A stretch of DNA of 64,000 nt from FEN-1297 sp964498065 (GCA_964498065.1 CAZCFZ010000021.1:1-64000), one strand, 5' to 3'; positions 36,508 to 46,931 are shown, counted from the first letter of the stretch. Numbers and translations are program-made. The notes: generated by a model not told the origin, from the letters alone.

Positions 36508-36545
36508 AAAAAAGCTGCCCATGTATTTTCATGAGCAGCCTTTAA
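36508..36545 (-). terminator. Rho-independent terminator after citrate synthase
   Basis: Reading leftward, GCTGCTCATG (36539-36530) pairs with CATGGGCAGC (36523-36514) with one G-U pair, then a run of eight T. It lies about 40 bases past the gltA stop. Confidence 0.85.
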
Positions 36546-36583
36546 TAATATAACTAATTAAATAAATTTAATTTAATAATATG

Positions 36584-37891
36584 CTATTTTTTTTGTTTTA
36601 CAAGATCTTCCAGCATAGCTGTTGTGAGCGATTTTGGTCTCTCAATCGGATAACCTAGTGCGCGATCCCAAATAATATTTGCACATACACCTAAGGCACG
36701 TCCGATACCAAATAGTACCGTATAAAATTCATATTCTCTTAATCCGTAATACCATTGAATAACACCGGACTGCGCATCAACGTTAGGCCAAGGATTTTTA
36801 GCTTTACCCTGCTCTTCCAAAATCGGAGGAACAACTTTGTACAGCATATCAACATATTTGAATATTGGATCATCCGGTAAATGTTTTAAGCAGAATTCAC
36901 GCTGCGCCATGTAACGCGGATCGGTTTTGCGTAATACCGCATGTCCATAACCAGGTACAACCTGACCGGATTTAAGTGTATCCCAAACGAACTTTTTCAT
37001 TTCCTCTTCGGTTGGAATTTTTCCTCCCATATGATCCATTACACCTTGAATCCAGCGTAAGACTTCCTCGTTTGCCAATCCATGAAGCGGACCTGCCAAG
37101 CCATCCAACAAACCGGATATTGAATAATAAATATCAGAAAGTGCGCTTGCAATTAAATGTCCTGTATGTGCACTTACATTACCGCTTTCATGATCACTAT
37201 GAAGAATAAAATATAATCTTGCAACATCATCATATGGTTTCGGTATACCCATCATATGAGCAAAATTACCGCCCATATCAAGACTTGTATCCGGCGGGAT
37301 AATAGTATCTGCACGATATTTCATGCGGTAGATATATGCCGCTATCTGGGGCAGCTTAGCTAGTAAATTCAGTGCATCCTCATAAGTAGGATCCCAATAA
37401 TCCATTTTACTCATGCCGCCATGGTATTTTTTAATAAACACAGATTCTCTCTGCATTGCTAAAACCGCAGCCGAGAACATTGTCATCGGATGAGTATCTC
37501 GAGGCATAGCACGCAGAACGTCGAAGACATACATGGGTACATGCTGACGCTTATTGAATTCATCCGAAACTTCTTTTATTTCTTCTTGAGTAGGAAAGTC
37601 ACCTGTTAAAAGAAGATAGAAAAATCCTTCAACAGCCGGCATATCACCGTTTTTAACTTTAGGTAATTTTGCAAGAACATCAGGTATTGTGTGTCCGCGG
37701 AATCGAATACCTTCATTAGGATCAAGATATGAAATATCGGTGGTTAAGCACTTAACACCACGCATTCCCCCAATAGCTTGTGCAATAGTAACTTCACCAA
37801 TTTTAAAATCACCATGTTCTTTTACCAGTTTTTCGGTTCTTGGACGCCATTCCTGAATTTTTTCAAATAACTTTTCTTTAAGGGTAGTCAT
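36584..37891 (-). CDS. gltA: Citrate synthase, eukaryote-like type
   Basis: The 435-residue enzyme condenses oxaloacetate and acetyl-CoA. Catalytic histidines lie in GPLHGLANEEVLRW and VPGYGHAVLRKTDPR, and the aspartate in NVDAQSGVIQWYYG. The start region SYLDPNEGIRFRGHTIPDVL and the HSDHESGNVSAHTGHL segment resemble mitochondrial and Geobacter-type synthases more than the hexameric E. coli enzyme. A perfect ribosome site AAAGGAGG (about 37898-37905) precedes the ATG. It appears to be a single-gene unit with its own terminator. Confidence 0.95.
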   Translation of the reverse strand: MTTLKEKLFEKIQEWRPRTEKLVKEHGDFKIGEVTIAQAIGGMRGVKCLTTDISYLDPNEGIRFRGHTIPDVLAKLPKVKNGDMPAVEGFFYLLLTGDFPTQEEIKEVSDEFNKRQHVPMYVFDVLRAMPRDTHPMTMFSAAVLAMQRESVFIKKYHGGMSKMDYWDPTYEDALNLLAKLPQIAAYIYRMKYRADTIIPPDTSLDMGGNFAHMMGIPKPYDDVARLYFILHSDHESGNVSAHTGHLIASALSDIYYSISGLLDGLAGPLHGLANEEVLRWIQGVMDHMGGKIPTEEEMKKFVWDTLKSGQVVPGYGHAVLRKTDPRYMAQREFCLKHLPDDPIFKYVDMLYKVVPPILEEQGKAKNPWPNVDAQSGVIQWYYGLREYEFYTVLFGIGRALGVCANIIWDRALGYPIERPKSLTTAMLEDLVKQKK

Positions 37892-38488
37892 AATTAACCT
37901 CCTTTAACCTTAAATTTTAATTGGGAATTAGTTAATAGCATCATTTCAGACTTGTATTAGAGAGAGCTACTTTTACTCTTTAATTAATCGTAGTTATTAA
38001 ATTATTGTAATTAAATTAATGCGGATGTTTTTCGAAATTTCCCACCTTTTAAAATTTTTCAAACATTCGTGTATAAAATTTAATTACTTCGTCGTTAACA
38101 ATCAATGAAAATCTTTTACAAACAATATTTTCTTTAAACTAAAAATTGCTGTCATAACATTTATTGTTGAATTGTTAATAGTAACACCTAGCCGTAATAT
38201 AAAATATAACTACTATGTTACCGAAATGCTGAAGAATAACACTGCCCGCAGGCATCAAACCCCAAAGGCCGCCAGACTTTGCTGAGTCTATCGGACTCTA
38301 TGAACTTTAAATTTTTATAAGAGGCAATAAACGGACAGATAAAAAATCACGAAGGGATGACATAAAAAATTATTAAAGTGTATTAATATTAGTTTATTAT
38401 TACTGATATAAAACCAAATAAGCAAATGAACTAAATAAAGTGCTGACACTTAATATTCTCTAAACATTGGTTTCAAGAATTAAAAATT
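37892..38488. other. 597-base gap upstream of citrate synthase
   Basis: The longest gene-free stretch. The 200 bases next to gltA are AT-rich and must hold its promoter. About 38240-38300 is a short GC-richer patch (CCCGCAGGCATC, GGCCGCCAGACTTTG) with no frame and no clear hairpin; it may be a decayed repeat. The rest is AT-rich and I see nothing in it. Confidence 0.5.
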
Positions 38489-39781
38489 TCATTCGCTATT
38501 TAGTTCCTCTATAATTTTGTCGGCGACAACCCGGCCGCTTTTTACTGCACTTTCTATTGTGGAAGGCAAACCGGTGCTTATCCAGTCTCCGGCAAGAAAC
38601 AAATTTTTAATAAGTGTTTTCGTATCGGGACGTTTTTCCAACATGTCATTTGCCGGAACAAAAGTGGACCGTTTTTCTTTAATCACTTTATAAGAAACAA
38701 TACCTTCTTTCTTTATCCCGGTATATTGTTCAAATTCCTCCGAAAATATTTTAAAAATCTCCTCTTTTGATTTTTCAATATATTTATCGGCATCGCTTAT
38801 TACTAATGTCACATGATCGTTATGATTAAATATCCAGTGAAGTTTAGAATTGATTAAACCGTAAAAGAGTTCGTCAAAATTATTTTCTTTTAACCATATA
38901 TGGATGGATAAGATTGATGAATAAGATAATTCCAGATCCGTAGCAAAATCAATTTCAGACTTAATATTCTTTAATGCAAATAACGGTATTGCGGATATTA
39001 AATAATCAAACTCAAAAATATTTCTTTTATCAGTAATAATTTCTATTACTTTAAAATCTTTAAACTTCAGTTCCAATACTCTTTCCGATAAAATTATCCT
39101 TCCTCCGTTTTTTTCCAAAAATATTCTTGCAGCTTCACAATATGTTTCACTTAATCCATATTTGGGTAAAATAATTGAAGCCGATTTATTACCATTTAAA
39201 AAAATTTCTTTTAATATGTAACTAAATATTTCCGCCGATGCTTTGTGTATATTTGTATTCAAAGCGCCTACAGCAAGGATTTTCCAAAATGCTTCATTTA
39301 TTCTATCATTTTGGTTCCCCTTTTCAAGCCATTCATATACTGATAAGTTTTTCAGGTTTTTTGATGAAGTAAAAGGAAGTTTTGAAAAAAATCTTAGAAT
39401 CCGGAGCCTGTCAACAATTGAAATAGCTTTATAATTTAAGACAGCTAATATTAAATTTAAGGGGTAGAGTGATGTAACGGCTTCAAGAGGCATAAGCTTG
39501 AAATTCTCTTTTAAGAAATTAACCTTCAATTTATTTTGATAGATAAGATTACTTTCCGCTTTTATCATCTTTAAAAATCTTAATGTATCCTTATAACAGC
39601 CCAACATAATGTGCTGACCGTTATCAATAACACTGCCGGAATCCTTATCCAATAAAGAATAAGCCCTGCCTCCTAATTTTGGGGAAGCTTCCAATAGTTC
39701 AACTTTAATACCTGCTTTTGATAGATATGCTGCTGAGGTAAGACCGGCAAAACCGCCGCCGATTACTATACATTTTTTCAT
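38489..39781 (-). CDS. hpnE: Hydroxysqualene dehydroxylase HpnE
   Basis: A 430-residue FAD protein with a dinucleotide-binding start (IVIGGGFAGLTSAAYLSKAG), GGRAYSLLDKDSGSVIDNGQH as in HpnE and phytoene desaturase relatives, and a C-terminal NLFLAGDWISTGLPSTIESAV. HpnE reduces hydroxysqualene to squalene. Identification rests on these motifs plus its place after hpnC and hpnD. It overlaps the hpnD stop by one base, so the three are translated as a unit. A carotenoid role is less likely because both partner synthases are of the squalene type. Confidence 0.9.
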   Translation of the reverse strand: MKKCIVIGGGFAGLTSAAYLSKAGIKVELLEASPKLGGRAYSLLDKDSGSVIDNGQHIMLGCYKDTLRFLKMIKAESNLIYQNKLKVNFLKENFKLMPLEAVTSLYPLNLILAVLNYKAISIVDRLRILRFFSKLPFTSSKNLKNLSVYEWLEKGNQNDRINEAFWKILAVGALNTNIHKASAEIFSYILKEIFLNGNKSASIILPKYGLSETYCEAARIFLEKNGGRIILSERVLELKFKDFKVIEIITDKRNIFEFDYLISAIPLFALKNIKSEIDFATDLELSYSSILSIHIWLKENNFDELFYGLINSKLHWIFNHNDHVTLVISDADKYIEKSKEEIFKIFSEEFEQYTGIKKEGIVSYKVIKEKRSTFVPANDMLEKRPDTKTLIKNLFLAGDWISTGLPSTIESAVKSGRVVADKIIEELNSE

Positions 39782-40623
39782 TAATAGACTAGACTATATT
39801 TTGCCCATACGCCGAGTGCAATCCCCACTTTTTCAACTTTATTTACTTTTATGTTATTATGATAAACATCAAAGTCGGCATCAATTATCTTTTCCAATAA
39901 TTTATGATAAATATGCTGCATTGCGCGGGCGGCAAACATCGAATACTTATCGTCCAGATTTAAATCTCTAGTAGCTTTGATAAAATAATTTTCCGCTCTC
40001 ACAGCTTCATAGGCCATTAATTTTTTGAAATCGCCGTTATAATTCTCGGTAATAACATCGAGATCGCTGTAATTAAATTTCCGGAGATCATCCTGCGGCA
40101 AATAAATTCTCCCGTTCAACGAATCTTTTTTTATATCTCTTAAAATATTTGTAAGCTGAAGAGCAATTCCAAGATCTACGGCAAAATCCTTTGCCGATTT
40201 ATGCTTATACCCGAAAATCTCAATACACATTAATCCCACAGTAGAAGCAACACGGTAGCAATATAATTTCAAATCGTCGAATGTCAGATACCTCTTCTTC
40301 TGCAGGTCCATTTCCATTCCTTTAAGCAGTTCAAAAAACGGATCGATGGGAATATTGAATTGACGAATTGTTTTTCCGAGCTTGTTTAATAAGATATATT
40401 CGGAATAACCGTTAAACGCCTTTTCCAATTCCACCCGCCATTTGTGCAGCTTTTCATACTTCAAATCATCAGGTTCATTTTCTTTATCTACTATGTCATC
40501 GGTCTGACGGCAGAAAGCATAAACCGTATTCATCGCATCCCGTTTCTCATTGGGGAGAAGATTAAAAGCATAATAAAAACTGCTTTTGCTGTTTTTTGCT
40601 ATTTGTTTTGCAGAATCAGACAT
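39781..40623 (-). CDS. hpnD: Presqualene diphosphate synthase HpnD
   Basis: A 280-residue trans-isoprenyl diphosphate synthase. The first aspartate motif is DDIVD (about residues 42-46, in YAFCRQTDDIVDKE), and the second is NILRDIKKD with GRIYLPQDDL behind it. It condenses two farnesyl diphosphates to presqualene diphosphate. It could be mistaken for phytoene synthase, but the neighbouring hpnC and hpnE favour HpnD. Its start directly follows the hpnC stop. Confidence 0.9.
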   Translation of the reverse strand: MSDSAKQIAKNSKSSFYYAFNLLPNEKRDAMNTVYAFCRQTDDIVDKENEPDDLKYEKLHKWRVELEKAFNGYSEYILLNKLGKTIRQFNIPIDPFFELLKGMEMDLQKKRYLTFDDLKLYCYRVASTVGLMCIEIFGYKHKSAKDFAVDLGIALQLTNILRDIKKDSLNGRIYLPQDDLRKFNYSDLDVITENYNGDFKKLMAYEAVRAENYFIKATRDLNLDDKYSMFAARAMQHIYHKLLEKIIDADFDVYHNNIKVNKVEKVGIALGVWAKYSLVY

Positions 40624-41487
40624 CTATATAAATGCCTTAAATAATAAAATAATGAAATCTACTTTATTTAATTTAGGACGTATTTGTAAAACGTTGAAAT
40701 TATTTTCTGCAATTTTTTTAAGTATAGATTCGCCGCCTTCAATAGTCCATTTAATTTCGTATTTCAATCTTCCTTTTAAAAACGGAATTAGTTTTCTGCC
40801 TTCTTCAAATAATTCGCGGGTTCTTTCAACATTATACCTTACCAACTCCTTTAAATTAAGATTATTTTCATTTAACTCAAACATTTTTTCCGTTACATTA
40901 TATTTTTTCATCTCCTCGGTTGGATAATATATTCGGCCTTTCAAAAAATCGATTTTTGAATCCTGCCAGAAATTAGTTAATTGTAAAGCCGTACATATTT
41001 TATCCGAAAAATGAAATGCCTCATCATCTCTTATGTTGTTCAATTCAAGAATTAACCTTCCTACCGGATTAGCAGAATTTTTGCAGTAATTTAACAATTC
41101 ATCAAATGAAGAGTATCTGCTCTTTGTTACATCCTGCTTGAAGGCATATAAAAGTTTGTAAAATTCTCTATGAGTAAGATTTTTGGAACTAATTGTTGCA
41201 TTGAGAGCATATTCCAACGAATTCCGGTAATTACCTTTTAATAATTCCGTTAATCTTAATTCGAAATCATTCAGATTTGATAATCTCTCAGCCGCAGAAT
41301 ATTTACCTTCATCCGCATAATCATCGGCAATTCGGGCAAACCAATAAATAATTGCAATGTGTCTTCTTAATTCCGCAGGAACCAAAAATGAAACAACAGG
41401 AAAATTTTCATAATGATTTTCAGCAAATTTAATTGCTTCCGAATAACCGGAATTTAGGTTTGGTTCATTCATCTGATTTATTTCCAT
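40624..41487 (-). CDS. hpnC: Hydroxysqualene synthase HpnC
   Basis: A 287-residue homologue of HpnD. NFPVVSFLVPAELRRHIAII and the aspartate motif DDYADEG (residues 55-61) are typical of HpnC. The second motif is QLTNFWQDSKID followed by GRIYYPTEEM. It converts presqualene diphosphate to hydroxysqualene. First gene of the hpnC-hpnD-hpnE unit. No squalene-hopene cyclase is in the window, so whether hopanoids are the end product cannot be said. Confidence 0.9.
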   Translation of the reverse strand: MEINQMNEPNLNSGYSEAIKFAENHYENFPVVSFLVPAELRRHIAIIYWFARIADDYADEGKYSAAERLSNLNDFELRLTELLKGNYRNSLEYALNATISSKNLTHREFYKLLYAFKQDVTKSRYSSFDELLNYCKNSANPVGRLILELNNIRDDEAFHFSDKICTALQLTNFWQDSKIDFLKGRIYYPTEEMKKYNVTEKMFELNENNLNLKELVRYNVERTRELFEEGRKLIPFLKGRLKYEIKWTIEGGESILKKIAENNFNVLQIRPKLNKVDFIILLFKAFI

Positions 41488-41542
41488 TTAATAAATTATT
41501 TTTTTAATGAAAATTAATCCGAAAATAAAAATAAATTTCCTG

Positions 41543-41575
41543 TTTGTTCATTTGGGTACATTTTGCTTAAATTTG
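41543..41575 (+). promoter_or_regulatory. Possible Bacteroidota-type promoter for prfC
   Basis: TTTG at 41543-41546 and TAAATTTG at 41568-41575 are 21 bases apart. This matches the TTTG / TAnnTTTG promoter known from Bacteroidota. The predicted start is near 41583, about 175 bases before prfC. Confidence 0.4.
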
Positions 41576-41758
41576 CATAACAAAAATAATTAAATTTAAT
41601 ACAATACTTTGATTAAACAATTTCAAATACAAATTTTCGATAAGTCTAAAAGACTTCCTACTTTAATCTCAGAATTCTTTTATTAGCAAAGACTGAGCCG
41701 CTCTAAATTTTTCAAACAATATAATTCCAATTTTCAAGAATTAAAATAAACCATAATA

Positions 41759-43372
41759 ATGAGTAATATAAAAGAGATCAACAAAAGAAGAACATTTGCA
41801 ATCATTTCACATCCAGATGCAGGTAAAACAACTTTAACGGAAAAATTTTTATTATACGGCGGAGCATTACATCTTGCCGGTTCGGTTACGGCAAGAAAGA
41901 ATCAGCGTTCTTCTACTTCGGATTGGATGGAATTGGAAAAGAAAAGAGGGATATCAATCAGTTCCACAGTATTACAATTCGAATATAATGATTACAAAAT
42001 AAATCTGCTCGATACTCCCGGACATGAAGATTTTTCGGAAGACACTTACCGAGTTTTAACTGCCGTGGATGCTGTTGTAATGGTTATCGACGCAGCAAAA
42101 GGAATTGAGGCTCAGACTAGGAAACTTTTTGAAGTATGCAGCAAACGCTCAATCCCGATATTTACTTTCATAAACAAACTGGATCGGCCGACTCTCGAAC
42201 CGCTTTCATTAATTGATGAAATTGAAAAAGTACTGGGCATTGGTGCATTTCCTATGAACTACCCGCTAGGTACAGGAATCGATTTTAAAGGCCTTTACGA
42301 TAGACTTGAAAAGCAAATTCATCTTTTTGAAAGAACGACGGGAGGAATTTATAAGGCACCGGTATCGGTTTTAGATATTTCTGACCCGATCGTAAGAGAA
42401 AAATTAAACGAAGACAATTATGTTAAACTTATTGAAGAGCTTGAAATGCTTGATACTGCCGGTGAACAGTTTGATAACGGAGCGGTTTTAAACGGCAAGC
42501 TCACTCCGGTATTTTTCGGCAGTGCAATGAATAACTTCGGAGTTCAGCTTCTTCTGGATGGTTTTCTTAAATTTGCTGTCCCTCCTGCTCCTAGAGAAAG
42601 TTCAATTGGTTTAGTAAAACCTGATGATGAAATATTTTCAGGTTTCATTTTTAAAATCCAGGCTAATATGGATCCGAAACATAGGGACAGAATTGCATTT
42701 CTAAGAATATGTTCGGGAAAATTTATACGAGACATGCAGGCAATTCATACTGCCAGCGGGAAAAAAATCCGGCTATCGAATTCTCAAAAATTGTTCGGGC
42801 AAGAAAGAGAAACAGTTGACGAAGCTTATGCCGGCGACATAGTAGGATTTATCGGCAATTCTAATTTCGGAATCGGAGACACCATTACTGCAGATCAGTC
42901 GATTGTATATAATGAAATCCCAAAATTTGCACCGGAGCATTTTGTATTTATGCATAATCCTAATCCTTCAAATTATAAAAAGTTTAGGGATGGTCTAAAT
43001 CAACTTTTACAGGAAGGTGTTATTCAGGTTTTTTATATAAAAAATTCCGTTCAAAAAATTCCCCTGCTTGGAGCCGTAGGGCCTCTTCAGTTTGAAGTTG
43101 TTCAATATCGACTTGAAAGCGAATACGGCGCCGAATCAAAGCTGGAACAAACAAATTGGAAAGTGTTAAGGTGGATTTCCCCCGAAGTAGATGATGAAGA
43201 ACTTGAAAAAATTATTTTACCGGCCGGCGCATCAATCGCTTTAGACTCTTTAGAAAGACCGGTTATATTATTAACGAGTGAATGGTCGTTAAATTACTTT
43301 ATAGAAAAATACCCTCTTATAGAATTAAGTAATATACCATTTAAGGATGACGTGCTTGTAACATCAAAATAA
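41759..43372 (+). CDS. prfC: Peptide chain release factor 3
   Basis: A 537-residue translational GTPase of RF3 length. G1 is SHPDAGKTT (17-25), G3 DTPGHEDF (85-92) and G4 NKLDR. RF3-specific text is GSVTARKNQRSSTSDWMELE and KKRGISISSTVLQFEY. The C-terminal domain QFEVVQYRLESEYGAE also fits. RF3 releases RF1 and RF2 from the ribosome after termination. It stands alone, divergent from hpnC. Confidence 0.95.
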   Translation: MSNIKEINKRRTFAIISHPDAGKTTLTEKFLLYGGALHLAGSVTARKNQRSSTSDWMELEKKRGISISSTVLQFEYNDYKINLLDTPGHEDFSEDTYRVLTAVDAVVMVIDAAKGIEAQTRKLFEVCSKRSIPIFTFINKLDRPTLEPLSLIDEIEKVLGIGAFPMNYPLGTGIDFKGLYDRLEKQIHLFERTTGGIYKAPVSVLDISDPIVREKLNEDNYVKLIEELEMLDTAGEQFDNGAVLNGKLTPVFFGSAMNNFGVQLLLDGFLKFAVPPAPRESSIGLVKPDDEIFSGFIFKIQANMDPKHRDRIAFLRICSGKFIRDMQAIHTASGKKIRLSNSQKLFGQERETVDEAYAGDIVGFIGNSNFGIGDTITADQSIVYNEIPKFAPEHFVFMHNPNPSNYKKFRDGLNQLLQEGVIQVFYIKNSVQKIPLLGAVGPLQFEVVQYRLESEYGAESKLEQTNWKVLRWISPEVDDEELEKIILPAGASIALDSLERPVILLTSEWSLNYFIEKYPLIELSNIPFKDDVLVTSK

Positions 43373-43737
43373 TGAATTCTTAGTTTGATGGTTCGGCGAT
43401 AAAATAAATAAAAAATTAATTCTTGATCCCTTTTCGAAATTTTCTCCGGAGAAAAGATACTTTTATTATAAAATTAATCCAATTTAATCTTCAATTCCTA
43501 AAACTTCTTTATTTTAATAATTGATACATATCTCACTATATCTTAAAATTTTTTAATTACTTTGATTTTTAAATGTAAGTTTTATCATAACTAAAAGATT
43601 CCGCTCAGAATGATAATTAAAATAACTATGTCATGATGAATTGAGTCGAATCTTGACTTATGCAAGCAAATTAGGATACTACTCAAATTAAAAACTTAAA
43701 ATGCTTTCAAACAAATTAAACAAATCGGATATATATC
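43373..43737. other. Gap after prfC
   Basis: 365 bases, AT-rich. A TTTTCTCC/GGAGAAAA palindrome near 43438-43455 could be a weak prfC terminator. The decayed family A element lies at about 43580-43684. The rest is the leader of the Asp-box protein gene. Confidence 0.5.
43580..43684. repeat. Family A inverted-repeat element, decayed copy
   Basis: The right end AAATTAGGATACTACT matches copy 1. Inside are remnants of both hairpins (GATTCCGCTCAGAAT and GAATTGAGTCGAATC), but the arms have lost much of their pairing and the left end is not recognisable. Ends are approximate. Confidence 0.5.
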
Positions 43738-46700
43738 ATGGAACAAAAATCCCAAGCGTTAATTAAAAAGTTTTCAAGTTCAATTATTAAACTGATAGTA
43801 AAGCAAAATTTAATTTTTACCCTCTTACTGTCTATATTAACATTAACCTTATCAAATAAGAAAATATTTTCGCAAACAATTCCTGTAAATACATATTCAG
43901 GTATGCAGTGGCGTTTGGTAGGACCTTATCGTGCCGGCTGGGCTACAATGGCCGAGGGTATTCCCGATAAGCCGAACACCTTTTATTTTGGCGGAGCCGG
44001 CGGTGGCATTTGGAAATCCGATGACGCCGGAAGAACCTGGCAGCCCTTAATGCAGCATCAACAATCTTCTTCTATCGGTGCTTTAGCTTTAGCTCCTTCC
44101 GACAGCAGAATTATTTATGCAGGTACCGGTCAAGTAGCGGTAAGATATGACATATTAGCCGGAGACGGAGTATATAAATCTGTTGACGGCGGAAAAACAT
44201 GGACTAACATTGGTTTAAAAGATTCCAGACACATTGGTCGAATTTTAATTGATCCTACCAATCCTGATCATGTATTAGTTGCAGCATTGGGCAACGTTTT
44301 TGCTCCAAATTCAGAACGCGGTATTTTTCTATCTAATAACGGCGGAAAAACGTGGAAACATGTGTTGTATGTTGATAACAATACCGGTGCTGTAGATTTA
44401 GCTTCTGATCCTGAAAGTCCTTCAATAATATACGCCGCTCTCTGGCAGATGCGGATGCATCCCTGGCTGGATTATTATTTACCACAAAGCGGACCGGGCT
44501 CAGGTATTTATAAAAGTACCGACAACGGTGAACATTGGGAAAAACTTTCCGGCCATGGCTTACCACCGGGAAATTACGGAAGAATTGGTCTGGGGGCAGC
44601 ACGCGGGAGCAAGGGATTAATTATTTATGCTTCTATTCAAGCTTCTAAAAAAACAAGCGGTATTTATCGATCGGATGACGGAGGAAGAAATTGGCAATAT
44701 GTTAATAGTCAAGCTTCATTGGCAAATTCATATTTCAGCCGCATAACAGTCGATCCTAAAAATCCTAATATTGTTTATGTTATGGACCGCTCAATTCACC
44801 GTTCCGTTGACGGAGGTAAACACTTTACTATTTTTAAAGGAGCTCCTGGAGGAGATGATTATCACTTCTTATGGATTAATCCTAAAGATCCGACTCACAT
44901 GATAACAGCTTCGGATCAAGGTGCTGTTGTAACTGTAAACGATGGGAAAACATGGTCAAGCTGGTATAATCAACCGACCGGACAATTTTATCACATTGCC
45001 GTAGATGACCAATTCCCATATAGAATATACAGCGGACAACAAGATAACGGCACGGTCGGAATTTTAAGCCGCGGACCATATGGAGTGATAGAAGAAAGAG
45101 ACTGGCATCCGGTAGGCGGAGAAGAAAGAGATTACGAAGTTCCAAAACCTGAAAATCCTGATCTAGTTTTCGGAAGCGGCTTAGGCGGACCGGTTACAAG
45201 GTTTAATGAAATAACCCGGCAAGTCGCACATGTATCTCCCTGGCCCATCTCAACATATGCAGATCTTCCGACCAATGTTCGATATCGTTATACATGGATT
45301 ACACCATTAGTATTTTCACACATAAAACCATATCCATTATATTTCGGAGCTCAATATCTTTTTCGGTCGTTCGATAACGGTGACAACTGGAAAATTATTA
45401 GTCCCGATTTAAGCGGAATAGTACCGGGAACGGAAAAAGTGAAGGACCCCAGTCCTGCTCAGGCAAGAAAAATAGGATACGGTGTAATATATTCTATAGC
45501 ACCATCTCCGATTAATAAAAAAGTAATTTGGGTAGGTACAGATGACGGACTTATTCAGTTAACTACTGACGGCGGAAATAATTGGAGAAACGTTACACCT
45601 TCACCTGTTCCGCTATGGGGAAGAATTGATGCAATAGCACCTTCCCCTTTCGCAGTAAATACTGCCTATGTTTCTATTGATACACACCGTCTTGGTAAAA
45701 ATACACCTTTAATTATTAAAACAGAAGACGGGGGAAAAACATGGCAGACAATTATCAAAGGCCTTCCTTCAAATGAATATTTAAATGTAGTAAGAGCTGA
45801 CCCTGTTAAAAAAGGACTTTTATATGCGAGTACTAACAGAAGCATTTATGTATCGTTCAATGATGGTTCAGAATGGCAGCCGCTCACATTAAACTTTCCA
45901 ACTACTTGCGTTAGAGACCTGGTTGTTCACAACGGTGATTTAATCGCCGGGACTCAAGGTCGAGGTATCTGGATTCTTGATGATGTTGAACCGTTGCGGG
46001 AAATGACGGCAAAGATTTCCAAAGAATCTGCACATCTATTTAAACCCGCTCAAGCCTGGAGAATTCGAAATGATGAAAACCAGGACACTCCGTGGCCGCC
46101 TTCAACTCCGCTTGGACAAAATCCTCCGCCGGGTGCAATAATAGATTATTATTTAAAAGACGGATCAACAACTCCGGTTTCTTTATCAATTTATGACTCG
46201 AAAGGAAATCTAATAAATCAATTTTCCAGCAATGAAAAAGAGAAAAAATTACCTGCTCACCGATATTTTCAGAAAGAATGGGTCGGCAAATCCGAGCAAT
46301 TGAATAATACGGCAGGCATGCATAGATATATATGGAACATGCGATATCCGAGACCTTCTGCACTCCAATATCATTATTCTATTGCAGCGGTCTGGACTGA
46401 CGGCACTCCCGTTAAACCGGAGGGACCATTAGTGATGCCAGGGCATTATAATGTTGTTTTAAGTGTGAACGGGAAAAAATATACCCAACCATTAATTATA
46501 AAGTTGGATCCTCGAGTTCATGTTAAGGAAAAAGATTTAACCAGCCAATTAAATTTAGCGCTTCAAATCGATACAACTTTAAACAAATCGGTTTCAGTAT
46601 ATAACAATATGGTTAAAATGAAAAAAGGAAATATTTCAACTTCGATATCGGATTCAATTTCAGCCTTAACCAATGAAGGACATCCAAACCTTTCTTCGGC

Positions 46701-46848
46701 AATAGGAGCTTTATCAAGTTTAGTTTCTTCAGTACAAAGTGCCGACTCAAAACCAACTCAGGGTGAAATTGATGTTTATTCATATTATAAAAAACAAATT
46801 GCCGCACTTCTAAATAGATGGCAGAAAATTGAAATGAAAAATAATTAA
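43738..46848 (+). CDS. Secreted Asp-box (BNR/sortilin-like) beta-propeller protein
   Basis: The 1036-residue protein has an N-terminal signal segment (about 25-46, ending FSQT). From residue 55 to about 750 it has at least ten Asp-box motifs of the SxDxGxTW type, such as KSDDAGRTW, KSVDGGKTW, RSDDGGRNW and KTEDGGKTW. These form one or two beta-propellers as in sialidase and sortilin relatives. No catalytic residues of a glycosidase family are evident. The last 250 residues include a Pro-rich Ig-like part. Likely extracellular; ligand or substrate unknown. No type IX C-terminal signal is apparent. Confidence 0.82.
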   Translation: MEQKSQALIKKFSSSIIKLIVKQNLIFTLLLSILTLTLSNKKIFSQTIPVNTYSGMQWRLVGPYRAGWATMAEGIPDKPNTFYFGGAGGGIWKSDDAGRTWQPLMQHQQSSSIGALALAPSDSRIIYAGTGQVAVRYDILAGDGVYKSVDGGKTWTNIGLKDSRHIGRILIDPTNPDHVLVAALGNVFAPNSERGIFLSNNGGKTWKHVLYVDNNTGAVDLASDPESPSIIYAALWQMRMHPWLDYYLPQSGPGSGIYKSTDNGEHWEKLSGHGLPPGNYGRIGLGAARGSKGLIIYASIQASKKTSGIYRSDDGGRNWQYVNSQASLANSYFSRITVDPKNPNIVYVMDRSIHRSVDGGKHFTIFKGAPGGDDYHFLWINPKDPTHMITASDQGAVVTVNDGKTWSSWYNQPTGQFYHIAVDDQFPYRIYSGQQDNGTVGILSRGPYGVIEERDWHPVGGEERDYEVPKPENPDLVFGSGLGGPVTRFNEITRQVAHVSPWPISTYADLPTNVRYRYTWITPLVFSHIKPYPLYFGAQYLFRSFDNGDNWKIISPDLSGIVPGTEKVKDPSPAQARKIGYGVIYSIAPSPINKKVIWVGTDDGLIQLTTDGGNNWRNVTPSPVPLWGRIDAIAPSPFAVNTAYVSIDTHRLGKNTPLIIKTEDGGKTWQTIIKGLPSNEYLNVVRADPVKKGLLYASTNRSIYVSFNDGSEWQPLTLNFPTTCVRDLVVHNGDLIAGTQGRGIWILDDVEPLREMTAKISKESAHLFKPAQAWRIRNDENQDTPWPPSTPLGQNPPPGAIIDYYLKDGSTTPVSLSIYDSKGNLINQFSSNEKEKKLPAHRYFQKEWVGKSEQLNNTAGMHRYIWNMRYPRPSALQYHYSIAAVWTDGTPVKPEGPLVMPGHYNVVLSVNGKKYTQPLIIKLDPRVHVKEKDLTSQLNLALQIDTTLNKSVSVYNNMVKMKKGNISTSISDSISALTNEGHPNLSSAIGALSSLVSSVQSADSKPTQGEIDVYSYYKKQIAALLNRWQKIEMKNN

Positions 46849-46869
46849 GGTTATTTCATGGCTTTATGC

Positions 46870-46904
46870 ATCCTTCAAGGTCTAAAACAATGACCTTGAA
46901 GGAT
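46870..46904. terminator. Hairpin between convergent genes
   Basis: ATCCTTCAAGGTC at 46870-46882 and GACCTTGAAGGAT at 46892-46904 pair perfectly over 13 bp. It lies between two convergent genes, so it may end transcripts from both sides. There is no T run on either side, so this is less certain. Confidence 0.55.
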
Positions 46905-46931
46905 AATGTGTAAATTGAATTGATAAAATAT

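Noticed and set aside
37892..38488. Riboswitch or leader RNA upstream of citrate synthase
   Set aside because: No conserved core or strong nested stems could be seen in the AT-rich sequence.
39781..41487. Reading the two synthases as phytoene synthases of a carotenoid pathway
   Set aside because: Two tandem synthases followed by an HpnE-type FAD protein fit the squalene pathway better.
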